From positions 62,001 through 126,000 of the forward strand of contig NZ_CP093312.1 of the NCBI RefSeq assembly GCF_023213175.1: 64,000 nucleotides of DNA. The letters are read 5' to 3'. Shown here one piece after another: positions 47,288 through 55,772 of this stretch (its first letter is position 1; the number at the start of each line of letters is the position of its first letter). The stretch is from Sulfurovum sp. XGS-02 (GTDB taxonomy: Bacteria > Campylobacterota > Campylobacteria > Campylobacterales > Sulfurovaceae). The translations under genes and the position numbers were made by a program. A model generated the notes under the pieces. It was given only the letters and a program-made list of their open reading frames with translations. It did not search any database and had not been told where the DNA came from.

Positions 47288-47722
47288 GTGGAACTTTACA
47301 ATGGTCCGTTAGATACCAAAGAGATCTTTGGTCGTTGGCTTGATGAAGAGGCAGAGTCAAACTATGGTGCCTATATCCCTTTTGTAGGAACGATACGTGC
47401 AGAAGATGATATAGAAGCACTCAGTTTTGATATCTATGAGCCTGTACTACAAAAATGGTTTGATGCATGGCAAGAAAGAGCAGCAAAGCGTGGTGCGATA
47501 GTAAAGATGGCACACTCTATTGGGGATGTCCCTGTACATACCTCTTCTTATATCTCTGCGGTATTTTCTCCTAAGCGGAGAGTGGCATTGGAACTTATTG
47601 ATGAATTTGTAGAAGACTTTAAAGCCAATGCACCTATATGGAAGTATGATGTGAAGAATGGTGAGCGTATTTACGCTGCTGATAGAAGCACCCCTATGGA
47701 CGGTGCAGGATTGTTAGGATAA
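47288..47722 (+). CDS. moaE: Molybdopterin synthase catalytic subunit
   Basis: Large subunit of molybdopterin synthase, 144 aa. Seen are GAYIPFVGTIRAED, the MAHSIGDVPVHTSSYISAVFSPKR segment (quoted in part: HSIGDVPVHTSS) and the C-terminal APIWKYDVKNG with the catalytic lysines. The start is GTG 47288. The moaD-moaE-moeA order and tight spacing indicate one operon. Confidence 0.93.
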   Translation: MELYNGPLDTKEIFGRWLDEEAESNYGAYIPFVGTIRAEDDIEALSFDIYEPVLQKWFDAWQERAAKRGAIVKMAHSIGDVPVHTSSYISAVFSPKRRVALELIDEFVEDFKANAPIWKYDVKNGERIYAADRSTPMDGAGLLG

Positions 47723-47731
47723 GGGATAGCT

Positions 47732-48937
47732 ATGGCGTTTATGCACTTTGATGAATCGATGCAGATGATAGATGATCTTGAGATCAAAAACTATAAAACA
47801 AAACAACTCCCTTTAATGGAATCACAAGGGTATATACTCGCAGAGAATATTGTAGCAGACCACAACTCTCCTGAATTCCCCACTTCTGCGATGGATGGGT
47901 ATGCGATTCTTCATAAAGACCTGGCTCTTGGCAGACTGAAGATCGGAAGTATCAACCCTGCAGGATCTGACCTGAAAGAAGAAGTGGTAAGCGGTAGGTG
48001 TATCAAGACGTTTACTGGGTCACTGATGCCGCATGGTGCAGATACACTCATCCCGATAGAGAATGTGGAAGTGGATGGAGATGAGATCATCATCAAGACT
48101 GAAGTGCCGCAAGGATTCTCTGTACGTGAACCGGGTGAGAACTATGCTAAAGGACAGATGCTTATCCCCAAAGGGGCGAAAATCGACTTTCCGCAGATCG
48201 GTGTGATGGCAAGCCTGAATATACCATATGTCACAGTCTATGAGAAGCCGACAGTGGCGATCATCTCTACGGGATCGGAGCTGCTTGAGCTCGGAGAAGA
48301 ACAGACCAGTGATGCACAGATCCGTTCATCCAATAACTATATCCTGGAAGCCATTGTCAAAAAGTATGATGGTATGCCTCTTCAGTTAGGGTGTATCAAG
48401 GATGATAAAGAGACCATCACAAAAAATATTTCTGATGCATTGGATAGAGCAGATATTGTCGTAACCACCGGGGGCGTAAGTGTAGGTGACTTTGATTTTG
48501 TGAAAGATGTTATCTATGAACTTGGGTGTGATGTTGTATTTAAAGGGGTACGTGTGAAACCTGGACAGCACATCATGGTGGCACGTAAAGAGGATAAATT
48601 TATCATTGGACTGCCGGGATTTGCCTACTCTTCGACAGTGACTGCACTGCTTTACCTTGTACCGATTATTGAGAAGCTGCAGCAAGGAAGATGTGCGATG
48701 CACAGGGTCAAAGCAACACTTAAAGAGCCGTTCATCAAGCGTGCAAAAAAAGCAGAATTCACTGCATGCAACGTCTCTTTGGAAGAGGGAAGGTACTATG
48801 TGGACTTTGAGGGTAAAAAAGTAGGCTCCTCCGCTATCCTCACTAACATGCTTGGCAATGTCGCATTGCTTGTGACCTCAGAAGATGACACCTCTAAAGA
48901 GGCAGGTGATGAAGTGAGTGTTTTACTTTTTGGGTAA
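47732..48937 (+). CDS. moeA: Molybdopterin molybdenumtransferase
   Basis: Inserts molybdate into adenylated molybdopterin. The 401-aa protein contains PEFPTSAMDGYAI, FTGSLMPHGADTLIPIE, the MPT-binding VVTTGGVSVGDFDFVKD and VRVKPGQHIMVARK, followed by LPGFAYSSTVTA where most MoeA have LPGNPVSS. It ends in the beta-barrel domain IV. It is 9 bp after moaE. Confidence 0.92.
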   Translation: MAFMHFDESMQMIDDLEIKNYKTKQLPLMESQGYILAENIVADHNSPEFPTSAMDGYAILHKDLALGRLKIGSINPAGSDLKEEVVSGRCIKTFTGSLMPHGADTLIPIENVEVDGDEIIIKTEVPQGFSVREPGENYAKGQMLIPKGAKIDFPQIGVMASLNIPYVTVYEKPTVAIISTGSELLELGEEQTSDAQIRSSNNYILEAIVKKYDGMPLQLGCIKDDKETITKNISDALDRADIVVTTGGVSVGDFDFVKDVIYELGCDVVFKGVRVKPGQHIMVARKEDKFIIGLPGFAYSSTVTALLYLVPIIEKLQQGRCAMHRVKATLKEPFIKRAKKAEFTACNVSLEEGRYYVDFEGKKVGSSAILTNMLGNVALLVTSEDDTSKEAGDEVSVLLFG

Positions 48938-48950
48938 GGACTCTACTTTA

Positions 48951-49064
48951 TTATAGAGAGAGGATAGACTCTCTTGCTTTTAAAAACATGGCAAATTCCG
49001 CTGCTGTCGTACATCCCATTTTGATCGCATAGCTTAGTAATTCTTTATTTTTTGAGTAGATCAT
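48951..49064 (-). CDS. Small protein (37 aa) divergent from the S24 repressor
   Basis: A minus-strand ORF starting ATG 49064 and reading MIYSKNKELLSYAIKMGC through ARESILSL. Its ribosome binding site (AAAGGAGTGAAAA) is almost identical to that of the divergent repressor gene. TATAAT on the minus strand (about 49109-49114) and a repressor-like site (49088-49102) sit in front of it. The fold is unknown; it is short, helical and has one Cys. The matching signals suggest a real gene under the same control, perhaps a damage-induced peptide. No protein evidence is available. Confidence 0.55.
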   Translation of the reverse strand: MIYSKNKELLSYAIKMGCTTAAEFAMFLKARESILSL

Positions 49065-49087
49065 TTTTCACTCCTTTGTTTTTAAAT

Positions 49088-49176
49088 ATGTCAAATTGTA
49101 TGAATAAATTATATAAATTTTAAAAAATATGTCAAATTGTCATACTTTTTAAGAAAAATATCTTATAATTTGTCAT
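49088..49176. promoter_or_regulatory. Triple operator in the S24 repressor / small gene divergent promoter
   Basis: Three related sites: ATGTCAAATTGTATG (49088-49102), ATGTCAAATTGTCAT (49129-49143, a palindrome with one mismatched pair) and, in reverse, ATGACAAATTATAAG (49176-49162). The first lies just after a minus-strand TATAAT. The third overlaps a plus-strand TATAAT (49164-49169). The arrangement fits autoregulation of both genes. The middle site matches the recA palindrome ATGTCAATTTGACAT in all but two positions. Confidence 0.6.
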
Positions 49177-49199
49177 ATAGAATAAAAAAAGGAGTGAAA

Positions 49200-49853
49200 A
49201 TGTTAGTATTGAGCGAAATTATAGAAAAATTGAAAGATGTGCTCTCTGAGAGTACCATAGGCAAAAAAGTGTTTGACAAAGATGTGGCAAATGCGCTGAA
49301 TATTCCTCAGGCAACGTTTGCAACCATGAAAAAACGAAACTCCATACCTTATGAAGAGATACTGGAGTTTTGTGCACTGAAGAAGATCTCTGTGAACTGG
49401 CTTTTTTTTGATCAGGCTGTTGATATGCTCAAAGAGGAGACGGAAAAGTTTTTTCAGGTACACTACTTTTCAGATATCCGTGCGAGTGCAGGAGGGGGTG
49501 CAGAGGTCTTTGATGAGAACTATGAAGTGATCAATATCGATGAGAAGATCATGCATAATATGGTAGGATTGGGAAATACTGAACTTGAGGCCATCCATGT
49601 GGATGGCGAATCGATGGAGCCCACTTTGCAGGATGGAAGCATTGTTTTCATCGATAGAACACAAACCAACATCAATAAAAACGGCATCTTCATCGCATCA
49701 ACTACGGGAGGGTTGTTCATCAAACGTATCCAGCAGCGTGCGGATGGGATGATAGAGCTTATCTCTGATAACAGTATGTACCCGCCTCAGGCGATCGCCC
49801 CTGATGAAGTGACGATCGTGGGTAAAGTGGTAGGGAATATCGAAAGTCTATAG
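49200..49853 (+). CDS. LexA-like S24 peptidase repressor
   Basis: A 217-aa self-cleaving repressor: an N-terminal CI-type helix-turn-helix (VFDKDVANALNIPQATFATMKKR, read in part as NIPQATFATMKKR), then an S24 peptidase domain. The Ser nucleophile is S138 in VDGESMEP and the Lys is K175 in LFIKRIQ. They are 37 residues apart, exactly as in LexA (S119/K156). A97-G98 in RASAGGGA is the likely cleavage pair. ATG 49200 after AAAAAGGAGTGAAA is chosen over the TTG at 49137. No phage genes surround it. The repeated operators before it and before recA point to an SOS-like regulator; this role is inferred. Confidence 0.8.
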   Translation: MLVLSEIIEKLKDVLSESTIGKKVFDKDVANALNIPQATFATMKKRNSIPYEEILEFCALKKISVNWLFFDQAVDMLKEETEKFFQVHYFSDIRASAGGGAEVFDENYEVINIDEKIMHNMVGLGNTELEAIHVDGESMEPTLQDGSIVFIDRTQTNINKNGIFIASTTGGLFIKRIQQRADGMIELISDNSMYPPQAIAPDEVTIVGKVVGNIESL

Positions 49854-50186
49854 GTTATTTGCACACTCGACACACCGCACACTCTCCGGACGTATACGCA
49901 TGCGTTCGATACCTATGGGTTCCTCACACTCGATACAGATCCCAAACATAGGCTTGTCTATACGTAAAAGTGCATTGGTAAGTCTTGAAAGGCGCAGTTT
50001 TGATGCATCAAGGATCTTGTTGTTGACATGCTGTTCGCCCATGGCTTCCAGACGCGTGAGTCTTCCCAATGAACAGTCTGGTGCAATAGGTTTTACGTTC
50101 TCTTCAAGAATTTTGATTTGTTCTTTAAGTATGTTGATATTGGTCTCTATCGTTTCTTTTAGGTCGCTTCTCTCTTGTTTTGTCAT
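49848..50186 (-). CDS. DksA/TraR-type zinc-finger protein
   Basis: A 112-aa protein with an N-terminal coiled coil (KETIETNINILKEQIKILEENV) and a C-terminal C4 zinc finger, CIEC...CVEC, in the context FGICIECEEPIGIERMRIRPES. DksA proteins enter the RNA polymerase secondary channel and modulate transcription with ppGpp. The coiled coil is shorter than in E. coli DksA, and the acidic DxxDxA tip is not obvious, so its effect may differ. It is convergent with the S24 repressor gene and overlaps it by 6 bases. Confidence 0.8.
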   Translation of the reverse strand: MTKQERSDLKETIETNINILKEQIKILEENVKPIAPDCSLGRLTRLEAMGEQHVNNKILDASKLRLSRLTNALLRIDKPMFGICIECEEPIGIERMRIRPESVRCVECANNL

Positions 50187-50274
50187 TTCTGGCTACTTTA
50201 TGGTATATTGAGATTATTATACATGAAATGGGACAAAATGAGGAATAGGAGAATAGCGTGCAGAGTGATAGACA

Positions 50275-52278
50275 ATGTTAAATGTTAGACAAATAGTATT
50301 TTTTGTAGTGACATGGAGTTTTCTATGGGCGGAACATAACCATACAAATGCCCTTATAAAAGAAAACTCTCCTTATCTTCAGCAACATGCACATAATCCT
50401 GTTAACTGGTACCCTTGGGGAGAAGAGGCTTTTGATAAAGCAAAAAAAGAGAACAAACTTATTTTCCTCTCTATAGGGTACAGTACCTGTCATTGGTGCC
50501 ATGTGATGGAGGAAGAGAGTTTTACCTCTGAAGCAGTGGCTGCATTGCTTAATGAGAGCTATGTATCGATCAAAGTAGACAGAGAAGAGTTCCCGCAACT
50601 CGATAAAAAGTATCAAAAAATGTATATGGCTGTGCATGGAAAAAGAGGGGGATGGCCTTTGAGTGTCTTCATGTCTCCCGAAGCAGAGGTTTTTCATTTG
50701 GCTACCTATATTCCTAGAGACGCGTATGGTTCCATGGGGATGATGAATCTACTGCCATCCTTTACAAGATTGCATCAAGAGAACGCCGAAGAGTTGCAGG
50801 CATTGGTTGAAGAGCACAAACAAGCGGCATTAAGAGCAAATGCCAAAGGCCATTTAAATACACAGCTGAGTGCAGGTGTGATGGACAAAGCTCTCCAGGA
50901 CATTGCTGCAGAGTTCGACCCGGAGAATGGAGGGTTCGCTTCAAGACCGAAATTCCCAGAAGCATCTAAAATAGCACTGTTGATCGATATCTATAAGTTA
51001 AGCGGAAACAAAAAAGCACTGCATATGGCAGAGCTTACGCTGAAGAAGATGGCTCAGGGAGGTATCTATGATCAGGTAGGCGGGGGGTTTTTCCGTTATA
51101 CCACGGATAGGCAGTGGCAGATGCCCCATTTTGAGAAGATGCTTTACACCAATGCAGAACTGCTTCCTGTCTATGTGCACATGTACGCATTGACTGCTGA
51201 TCCTCTGTATAAAAAAGTCGTTGATGAAACTATTGCCCAAATGGAAAAATATTTTATGAAAGAGGGTGTGTATCTCTCTGCTAGTGATGCAGACAGTGAC
51301 GGAGAAGAGGGAGGATACTTTATCTATGAATATGGGGAAGTGAAAAATCATTTAGAGACACAGGGATGGAAACCCGATGAGATAGAAGAGGTATTGGCAT
51401 ACCTGGGGATAGAAGAAGATGGAAATATCGATGGTGATTTTTCCCATACGCATATCACAGGTGATCATCTCCCTTTGAGGATTGAAGAGGTCAAAGCATA
51501 TTTAAGAGAAGTCCGCGTTAAAAGAACTTTTCCTTTTATAGACAGTAAGGTCATCACCGCATGGAATGCAATGATGATCAAAGCCCTTTTTGCTGCTTCC
51601 AGGCTTGGGAACCATTATCTTACATTAGCCGAGCATCGGTTGGAAGCACTTTTGAAACGTATGCGGACCAAAGAGGGACTCTACCATCAAACGCTTTTGG
51701 GAAAAGAGCCAAAACAAGAAGGACTGCTTGAAGATTATGCTTTTTTGATGGATGCTGTGATAGAGGGATATGAGAGAACATACAACAAAGCATATCTCAG
51801 GCTGCTTCGCGATTTGGCCAAAGAGGCCATAGAGAAGTTCTACAAGCAGAAACAGTGGTACCTGAGTGATGACGGTATAGGAGCCGTGGCCGATTTTGAT
51901 GACAGGTATTATACGTCTGCCTTAAGTGTTATGTTGGAGAACTTGGTCAGACTCTCCAGTCTCACTGAAGACCTCTCGTATCATAAGATAGTCAAAGAGA
52001 CCATTGGAAATAGTGGCGCTGTTCTGAAAAAATCACCCGCCAAAGCACCCAAACTGCTTCATGTCTTTCTGCGTCTTAAGAGGGGAGATATCATACTAAA
52101 ATCCAAGATGAAAAATTTACGAAAAAGCAGCAAAGAGATAGAAGCGATGCACTATCCTTTTGTTTTAAGCAAGGTTGAAGAGAGTGACAAGTATCTTGCC
52201 TGCAGACTCAACAGCTGTTTTGCCTATGATAGAAACATCACTGCTTTGATCAACCATATAGAGAAGGAGCAAAAGTAA
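50275..52278 (+). CDS. YyaL/DUF255 thioredoxin-domain protein (SSP411 family)
   Basis: A 667-aa protein: probable signal peptide ([17 protein letters not shown]), then a thioredoxin-like domain beginning [21 protein letters not shown] with a CHWC motif (C72, C75), and a long alpha/alpha-barrel domain similar to N-acylglucosamine epimerase folds ([13 protein letters not shown]). The family is widespread from bacteria to humans (spermatogenesis-associated protein 20), and its function is unknown. DUF309 and SagB-type genes follow with almost no gaps. Confidence 0.82.
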   Translation: MLNVRQIVFFVVTWSFLWAEHNHTNALIKENSPYLQQHAHNPVNWYPWGEEAFDKAKKENKLIFLSIGYSTCHWCHVMEEESFTSEAVAALLNESYVSIKVDREEFPQLDKKYQKMYMAVHGKRGGWPLSVFMSPEAEVFHLATYIPRDAYGSMGMMNLLPSFTRLHQENAEELQALVEEHKQAALRANAKGHLNTQLSAGVMDKALQDIAAEFDPENGGFASRPKFPEASKIALLIDIYKLSGNKKALHMAELTLKKMAQGGIYDQVGGGFFRYTTDRQWQMPHFEKMLYTNAELLPVYVHMYALTADPLYKKVVDETIAQMEKYFMKEGVYLSASDADSDGEEGGYFIYEYGEVKNHLETQGWKPDEIEEVLAYLGIEEDGNIDGDFSHTHITGDHLPLRIEEVKAYLREVRVKRTFPFIDSKVITAWNAMMIKALFAASRLGNHYLTLAEHRLEALLKRMRTKEGLYHQTLLGKEPKQEGLLEDYAFLMDAVIEGYERTYNKAYLRLLRDLAKEAIEKFYKQKQWYLSDDGIGAVADFDDRYYTSALSVMLENLVRLSSLTEDLSYHKIVKETIGNSGAVLKKSPAKAPKLLHVFLRLKRGDIILKSKMKNLRKSSKEIEAMHYPFVLSKVEESDKYLACRLNSCFAYDRNITALINHIEKEQK

Positions 52279-52281
52279 ATT

Positions 52282-52644
52282 ATGTTAACAATGAATGATG
52301 ATCTGGAAGGTGCACTCAAAACGTACCTTGAATTGCTTGATAAAGAAGAATATTTTGAGGCACATGAAGTGCTGGAAGAGGCCTGGCACCCCTTGAGACT
52401 CGGTGATCATCCCTTGGCCAACCTAGCAAAGGGTTTGATCAATGGGGCGATTACCTTTGAACATATCAAACGTAACCGTAAAGATATGAAGAAAAAAGCG
52501 CAAACCGTCATAGCCTCTTATGAAAGACATAAACATTTGTGTAGAGAGGGTATCGATCATGCAGCGCTTTTTAAGAAAGCCTGTCAAAAGATCGAGTCTT
52601 TGAAGATCAGACATGCTGAGGTGTTTGATGTTCTGGTACCATAG
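52282..52644 (+). CDS. DUF309 family protein
   Basis: A 120-aa helical protein with the DUF309 signature EEYFEAHEVLEEAWHPL and LAKGLINGAITFEHIKRN; the paired His/Glu of EAHEVLEE suggest a metal site. The function is unknown. It starts 3 bp after the YyaL-like gene; an alternative ATG 52291 is possible. The 3' end overlaps the next gene. Confidence 0.75.
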   Translation: MLTMNDDLEGALKTYLELLDKEEYFEAHEVLEEAWHPLRLGDHPLANLAKGLINGAITFEHIKRNRKDMKKKAQTVIASYERHKHLCREGIDHAALFKKACQKIESLKIRHAEVFDVLVP

Positions 52645-53902
52645 TACGACCAAACACTCCTATAACTCTGTACGCACCAATCCCAACAGGCTCTCATGGG
52701 AAGATCAGCCCAGCACCTATAAGAACTACCCCACGCAGTATGAAAAACGGAAACTGGACCTTGAGAAAGAAGAGGACCATTTTCTATACCATATCGCAGG
52801 ATTGACAGCAAAGAAAAGTTATCCTAGCGGAGAGTATTACCTGCGTATCAACCCTTCTGCCGGTGCACTCTACCCTAATGAACTCTATTTTCAGGCAAGA
52901 GGTGTAGAGGGTATAGAAGATGGTGTCTATCATTACGAGGTGAGTTCCTCCTCTCTGACACTGCTCCAACGTATCCCAGATCATGAAGGACTGGAACCCT
53001 ACTTTGGGTACAAAACAGCGATGGAGGGGTATCTGTTCCTGGTCTCAGCAGTCTATTTTCGTTCTTCGTGGAAATATAAGAACCGTGCATTCAGGTATTG
53101 TCTTCTGGATGCAGGACACCTTTTGGGGAGTATAGAAGCCGCTGTCCTGCTCAAATCCCATACCGTAGAGATGGTCTACACGATTGACAGAGAGAAACTC
53201 AACCGTATGTTCGGGTTTGAGGGAAGGGAGTGGTTCCTGTCAGGATGTGCCAGGGCGGTACCGATAGAAGAGCAGGAAGTAGCCCCCATAGAGTTTGCAC
53301 TGTCTTATGTGGATGGGAGCAGAACATTTGAGCCCAACCCGCTGATAGAACAAGCGTATCATGAAACGATGCAGTTGGAATCCTGCAGGCGGGAAGAGAA
53401 GGCCCCGACGTTTACCTATAATAAGACAAAACTCCAAGAGACGATCTTTACACGCAGGTCTCAGAGAGGTTTTCAGGAGGGTGCCATTACCAAGGGACAG
53501 TTCAATTATATTATGGATGCGATACACCAGCCTGTCCCCAGTGACTGTGATGAAGAGGTCTCTGTGTATGTGGTCATCAACCGGGTACTTGACATGCCGT
53601 TGGGACTCTATAAAGAGGGTGCGTATATAAAGTATGGAGACTTTGCCAGAAAAGCGGGGTATTTGAGTTTGGAACAGTACAGTCTTTCCATGCAGGGTGC
53701 AGTGGCCTTTTTCCTCACTTCTAAAGGCAATAACTATCAGGCACTCTACCAGAAAGCCGGTATCATAGGACACAGGCTTTATGTGGCTTCACTCTATATG
53801 GATATAGGGTGTTCAGGTATCGGGGCGTATTACGATGATGAGGTCAACGAATTTGTGGAGAATGATGAAATGGTATTATACGCTTTGGCGATAGGCAAAT
53901 AA
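52628..53902 (+). CDS. SagB/ThcOx-type nitroreductase-fold dehydrogenase
   Basis: A 424-aa protein built of two nitroreductase-like halves. The first starts FWYHSTTKHSYNSV and has LRINPSAGALYPNELYF and LDAGHLLGSIEAAVLL; the second starts IFTRRSQRGFQEGAITKGQF and has AGIIGHRLYVASLYMDIGCSGIGAY. SagB enzymes are FMN dehydrogenases that oxidise azolines in peptide natural products, but no cyclodehydratase or precursor peptide is seen here, so another role is likely. ATG 52628 after GAGGTG is chosen over 52613; it overlaps DUF309 by 17 bases. Confidence 0.75.
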   Translation: MFWYHSTTKHSYNSVRTNPNRLSWEDQPSTYKNYPTQYEKRKLDLEKEEDHFLYHIAGLTAKKSYPSGEYYLRINPSAGALYPNELYFQARGVEGIEDGVYHYEVSSSSLTLLQRIPDHEGLEPYFGYKTAMEGYLFLVSAVYFRSSWKYKNRAFRYCLLDAGHLLGSIEAAVLLKSHTVEMVYTIDREKLNRMFGFEGREWFLSGCARAVPIEEQEVAPIEFALSYVDGSRTFEPNPLIEQAYHETMQLESCRREEKAPTFTYNKTKLQETIFTRRSQRGFQEGAITKGQFNYIMDAIHQPVPSDCDEEVSVYVVINRVLDMPLGLYKEGAYIKYGDFARKAGYLSLEQYSLSMQGAVAFFLTSKGNNYQALYQKAGIIGHRLYVASLYMDIGCSGIGAYYDDEVNEFVENDEMVLYALAIGK

Positions 53903-53918
53903 GTGCTAGGGGGTATCT

Positions 53919-54251
53919 TTAGTTCTTAAACCGATACCCCAATGCTTCCAAGTGAGTACGCAACACCTCGGGGATATCCCCTTGGAACTCTAAACTCTCC
54001 TCTTTGAGCGTACCACCGGTCCCAAGCTTTTTTTTGAGTGTTTTAAGCAGCGCCTGAAGATCTGTTTTCTCTAAGTAAAAGGGTTTGACAATGGTAACCA
54101 CTTTACCACGCCGTTTTTCTTTTGCAAAATACAATTGATGTTTCTCTGGAGGTTTGATCTCTGTAACGCTTTTCTTAGAGGGTTTCTCTTTATTATCCGA
54201 GGACCACCCCTCTTCAAAATGTGCACCCATCTCAAATAGGTTTTCTTTCAC
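53919..54251 (-). CDS. SUI1/YciH-family translation factor-like protein
   Basis: A 110-aa protein whose C-terminal two thirds is a SUI1/eIF1-type domain: GKVVTIVKPFYLEKTDLQALLKTLKKKLGTGGTL (parts: TDLQALLKTLKKKLGTGGT), then FQGDIPEVLRTHLEALGY. E. coli YciH affects start-codon selection. The start is GTG 54251 with AGGAG overlapping the stop of the small gene before it. It is last in the yaaA operon. Confidence 0.8.
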   Translation of the reverse strand: MKENLFEMGAHFEEGWSSDNKEKPSKKSVTEIKPPEKHQLYFAKEKRRGKVVTIVKPFYLEKTDLQALLKTLKKKLGTGGTLKEESLEFQGDIPEVLRTHLEALGYRFKN

Positions 54252-54260
54252 TATGCACTC

Positions 54261-54359
54261 CTAATTATAATCTGTATCAAAAAGTATACCCAAGACAACC
54301 ATCAGTACCAAAAGAAAAATAAATATTTTATAGAGGGTGTTGTCACTGGGGAGTTTCAT
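54261..54359 (-). CDS. Small single-pass membrane protein (32 aa)
   Basis: ATG 54359 reads MKLPSDNTLY, then a hydrophobic stretch KIFIFLLVLMVVLGILF and DTDYN. A good AGGATAAAG site precedes it. It fills the gap between yaaA and the SUI1 gene almost exactly: 2 bp after yaaA, with its TAG next to the ribosome binding site of SUI1. Spacing and signals favour a real gene. Function unknown. Confidence 0.55.
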   Translation of the reverse strand: MKLPSDNTLYKIFIFLLVLMVVLGILFDTDYN

Positions 54360-54361
54360 CT

Positions 54362-55096
54362 TTATCCTATCTCATAGATGATTTCAGTTTTATTTTTCTT
54401 GGTCTGGATCTCTTTGATGCTCAATCCCTCTATAGGTAGTTGCATGAATGCTTCGAGAGTTTCGATCCCCGCTTTGGCTATCTCACGCAGGACGATACCT
54501 CTGTATGCCTTTGCCCAGTGGCTGACCACTTTACCATCTTTGATGAACTTGAGAGTAGTGTAGGGTTTGACGGGTTTGTAGAATTTATCATAAAACCCTG
54601 CACGCAGATCCAGTATCTCATCTTCAGCCAGATAGGCTTCCATTAGTGCTGCGGAGTGTTCATGGTAAAACTTCTCTGTTTTGATATCATCTACGGCTTC
54701 TCCCTGTTTGAGTTTATACTCAGGGATGAGGTCAGAAGCACGGATGGGGCCAAAAAGGTTTGAAAAGAGAATGACATGAGTATCAACATACGCTTGTGCT
54801 TCATTGTCCAGCTCTTCATAGCCCAGGTGATCAAAAGCCACACCTGTATATCTTTGGATGGCTTTCATCGTAAGCTCATGTATGATATCTTTCTTATGTA
54901 TAAGGATATCAGCTTCTTTTTTGAGTCCGAACATTTTTGAGAGTGTGGGGATATCTCCTTTTTGTAACACATTGGTATAGGTATGTAAGAGTTTGGTTCT
55001 GTAGGGCAAAAGCTCTTTAAAGAGTAAAGTGCTTGGGTCGAAAGAGAGCTCTCCACCCGATTTCTTGGTTTCACTAGGTGCCAGTAGTATTTTCAT
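54362..55096 (-). CDS. yaaA: YaaA family peroxide-stress protein
   Basis: A 244-aa protein of the YaaA/DUF328 family, which limits free iron and DNA damage during peroxide stress in E. coli. Typical parts are MKILLAPSETKKSGG at the start, YTGVAFDHLGYEELD, ILFSNLFGPIRASDLIPEYKL (quoted in part: FGPIRASDLIPEYKL) and VSHWAKAYRGIVLREIA. It is first in a three-gene minus-strand operon and divergent from the tRNA cluster. Confidence 0.88.
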   Translation of the reverse strand: MKILLAPSETKKSGGELSFDPSTLLFKELLPYRTKLLHTYTNVLQKGDIPTLSKMFGLKKEADILIHKKDIIHELTMKAIQRYTGVAFDHLGYEELDNEAQAYVDTHVILFSNLFGPIRASDLIPEYKLKQGEAVDDIKTEKFYHEHSAALMEAYLAEDEILDLRAGFYDKFYKPVKPYTTLKFIKDGKVVSHWAKAYRGIVLREIAKAGIETLEAFMQLPIEGLSIKEIQTKKNKTEIIYEIG

Positions 55097-55186
55097 TATA
55101 TGTAGCCTATGATCATCATTTTATATGGCTGTATTCTATAGAAATTACCTAAAAAAGAGAAATTTTTATAAATTTGTCTAAAACCC

Positions 55187-55215
55187 TTGACATTAAAAAT
55201 TTTTTTGTCTATAAT
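55187..55215 (+). promoter_or_regulatory. Consensus promoter of the tRNA-tuf cluster
   Basis: TTGACA (55187-55192), a 17-bp spacer and TATAAT (55210-55215) make a perfect sigma-70 promoter 38 bp before the first tRNA. TCCCGTCC after the -10 is a GC-rich discriminator, as in stringently controlled stable-RNA promoters. Confidence 0.8.
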
Positions 55216-55253
55216 TCCCGTCCATTTTAAGTGTAACAGCTTTTAATGTTGGT

Positions 55254-55330
55254 GCTGGTGTAGCTCAGTTGGCTAGAGCAGCTGATTTGTAATCAGCAGG
55301 TCGGGGGTTCAAGTCCCTTCACCAGCTCCA
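55254..55330 (+). tRNA. tRNA-Thr (TGT)
   Basis: Acceptor stem GCTGGTG (55254-55260) pairs with CACCAGC (55320-55326), followed by T and an encoded CCA. Anticodon stem GCTGA/TCAGC encloses TTTGTAA, giving anticodon TGT. GGTTCAAGTCC forms the T-arm. First of four tRNAs ahead of tuf. Confidence 0.95.
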
Positions 55331-55378
55331 TAAAAAATATAATTATCAGTGTTTGACCAGTAATGATTTAAACATTAT

Positions 55379-55463
<85 letters not shown>

Positions 55464-55485
55464 TATGTTAAATCGCATAAAAGAT

Positions 55486-55561
55486 GCGGGCGTAGCTCAG
55501 TGGCTAGAGTTCCTGCCTTCCAAGCAGGCTGTCGAGGGTTCGAATCCCTTCGCCCGCTCCA
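55486..55561 (+). tRNA. tRNA-Gly (TCC)
   Basis: Acceptor stem GCGGGCG (55486-55492) pairs with CGCCCGC (55551-55557), then T and encoded CCA. Anticodon stem CCTGC/GCAGG encloses CTTCCAA, anticodon TCC. Confidence 0.95.
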
Positions 55562-55683
55562 TAAACTGGGAGCTGTGTGAATTATGTATTTAGCAGACTA
55601 ATACCTTCACATAAAAAGCTTTCCTTTTTTATTCATTTATGACTTTAACGCACGCACGAATAGTAATTATATAGCATTGAGTT

Positions 55684-55758
<75 letters not shown>

Positions 55759-55772
55759 CCCTCCATGATGGT

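Noticed and set aside
49200-49853. S24 repressor as a sign of a prophage
   Set aside because: No integrase, structural, lysis or attachment-site signals are nearby; the neighbours are housekeeping genes.
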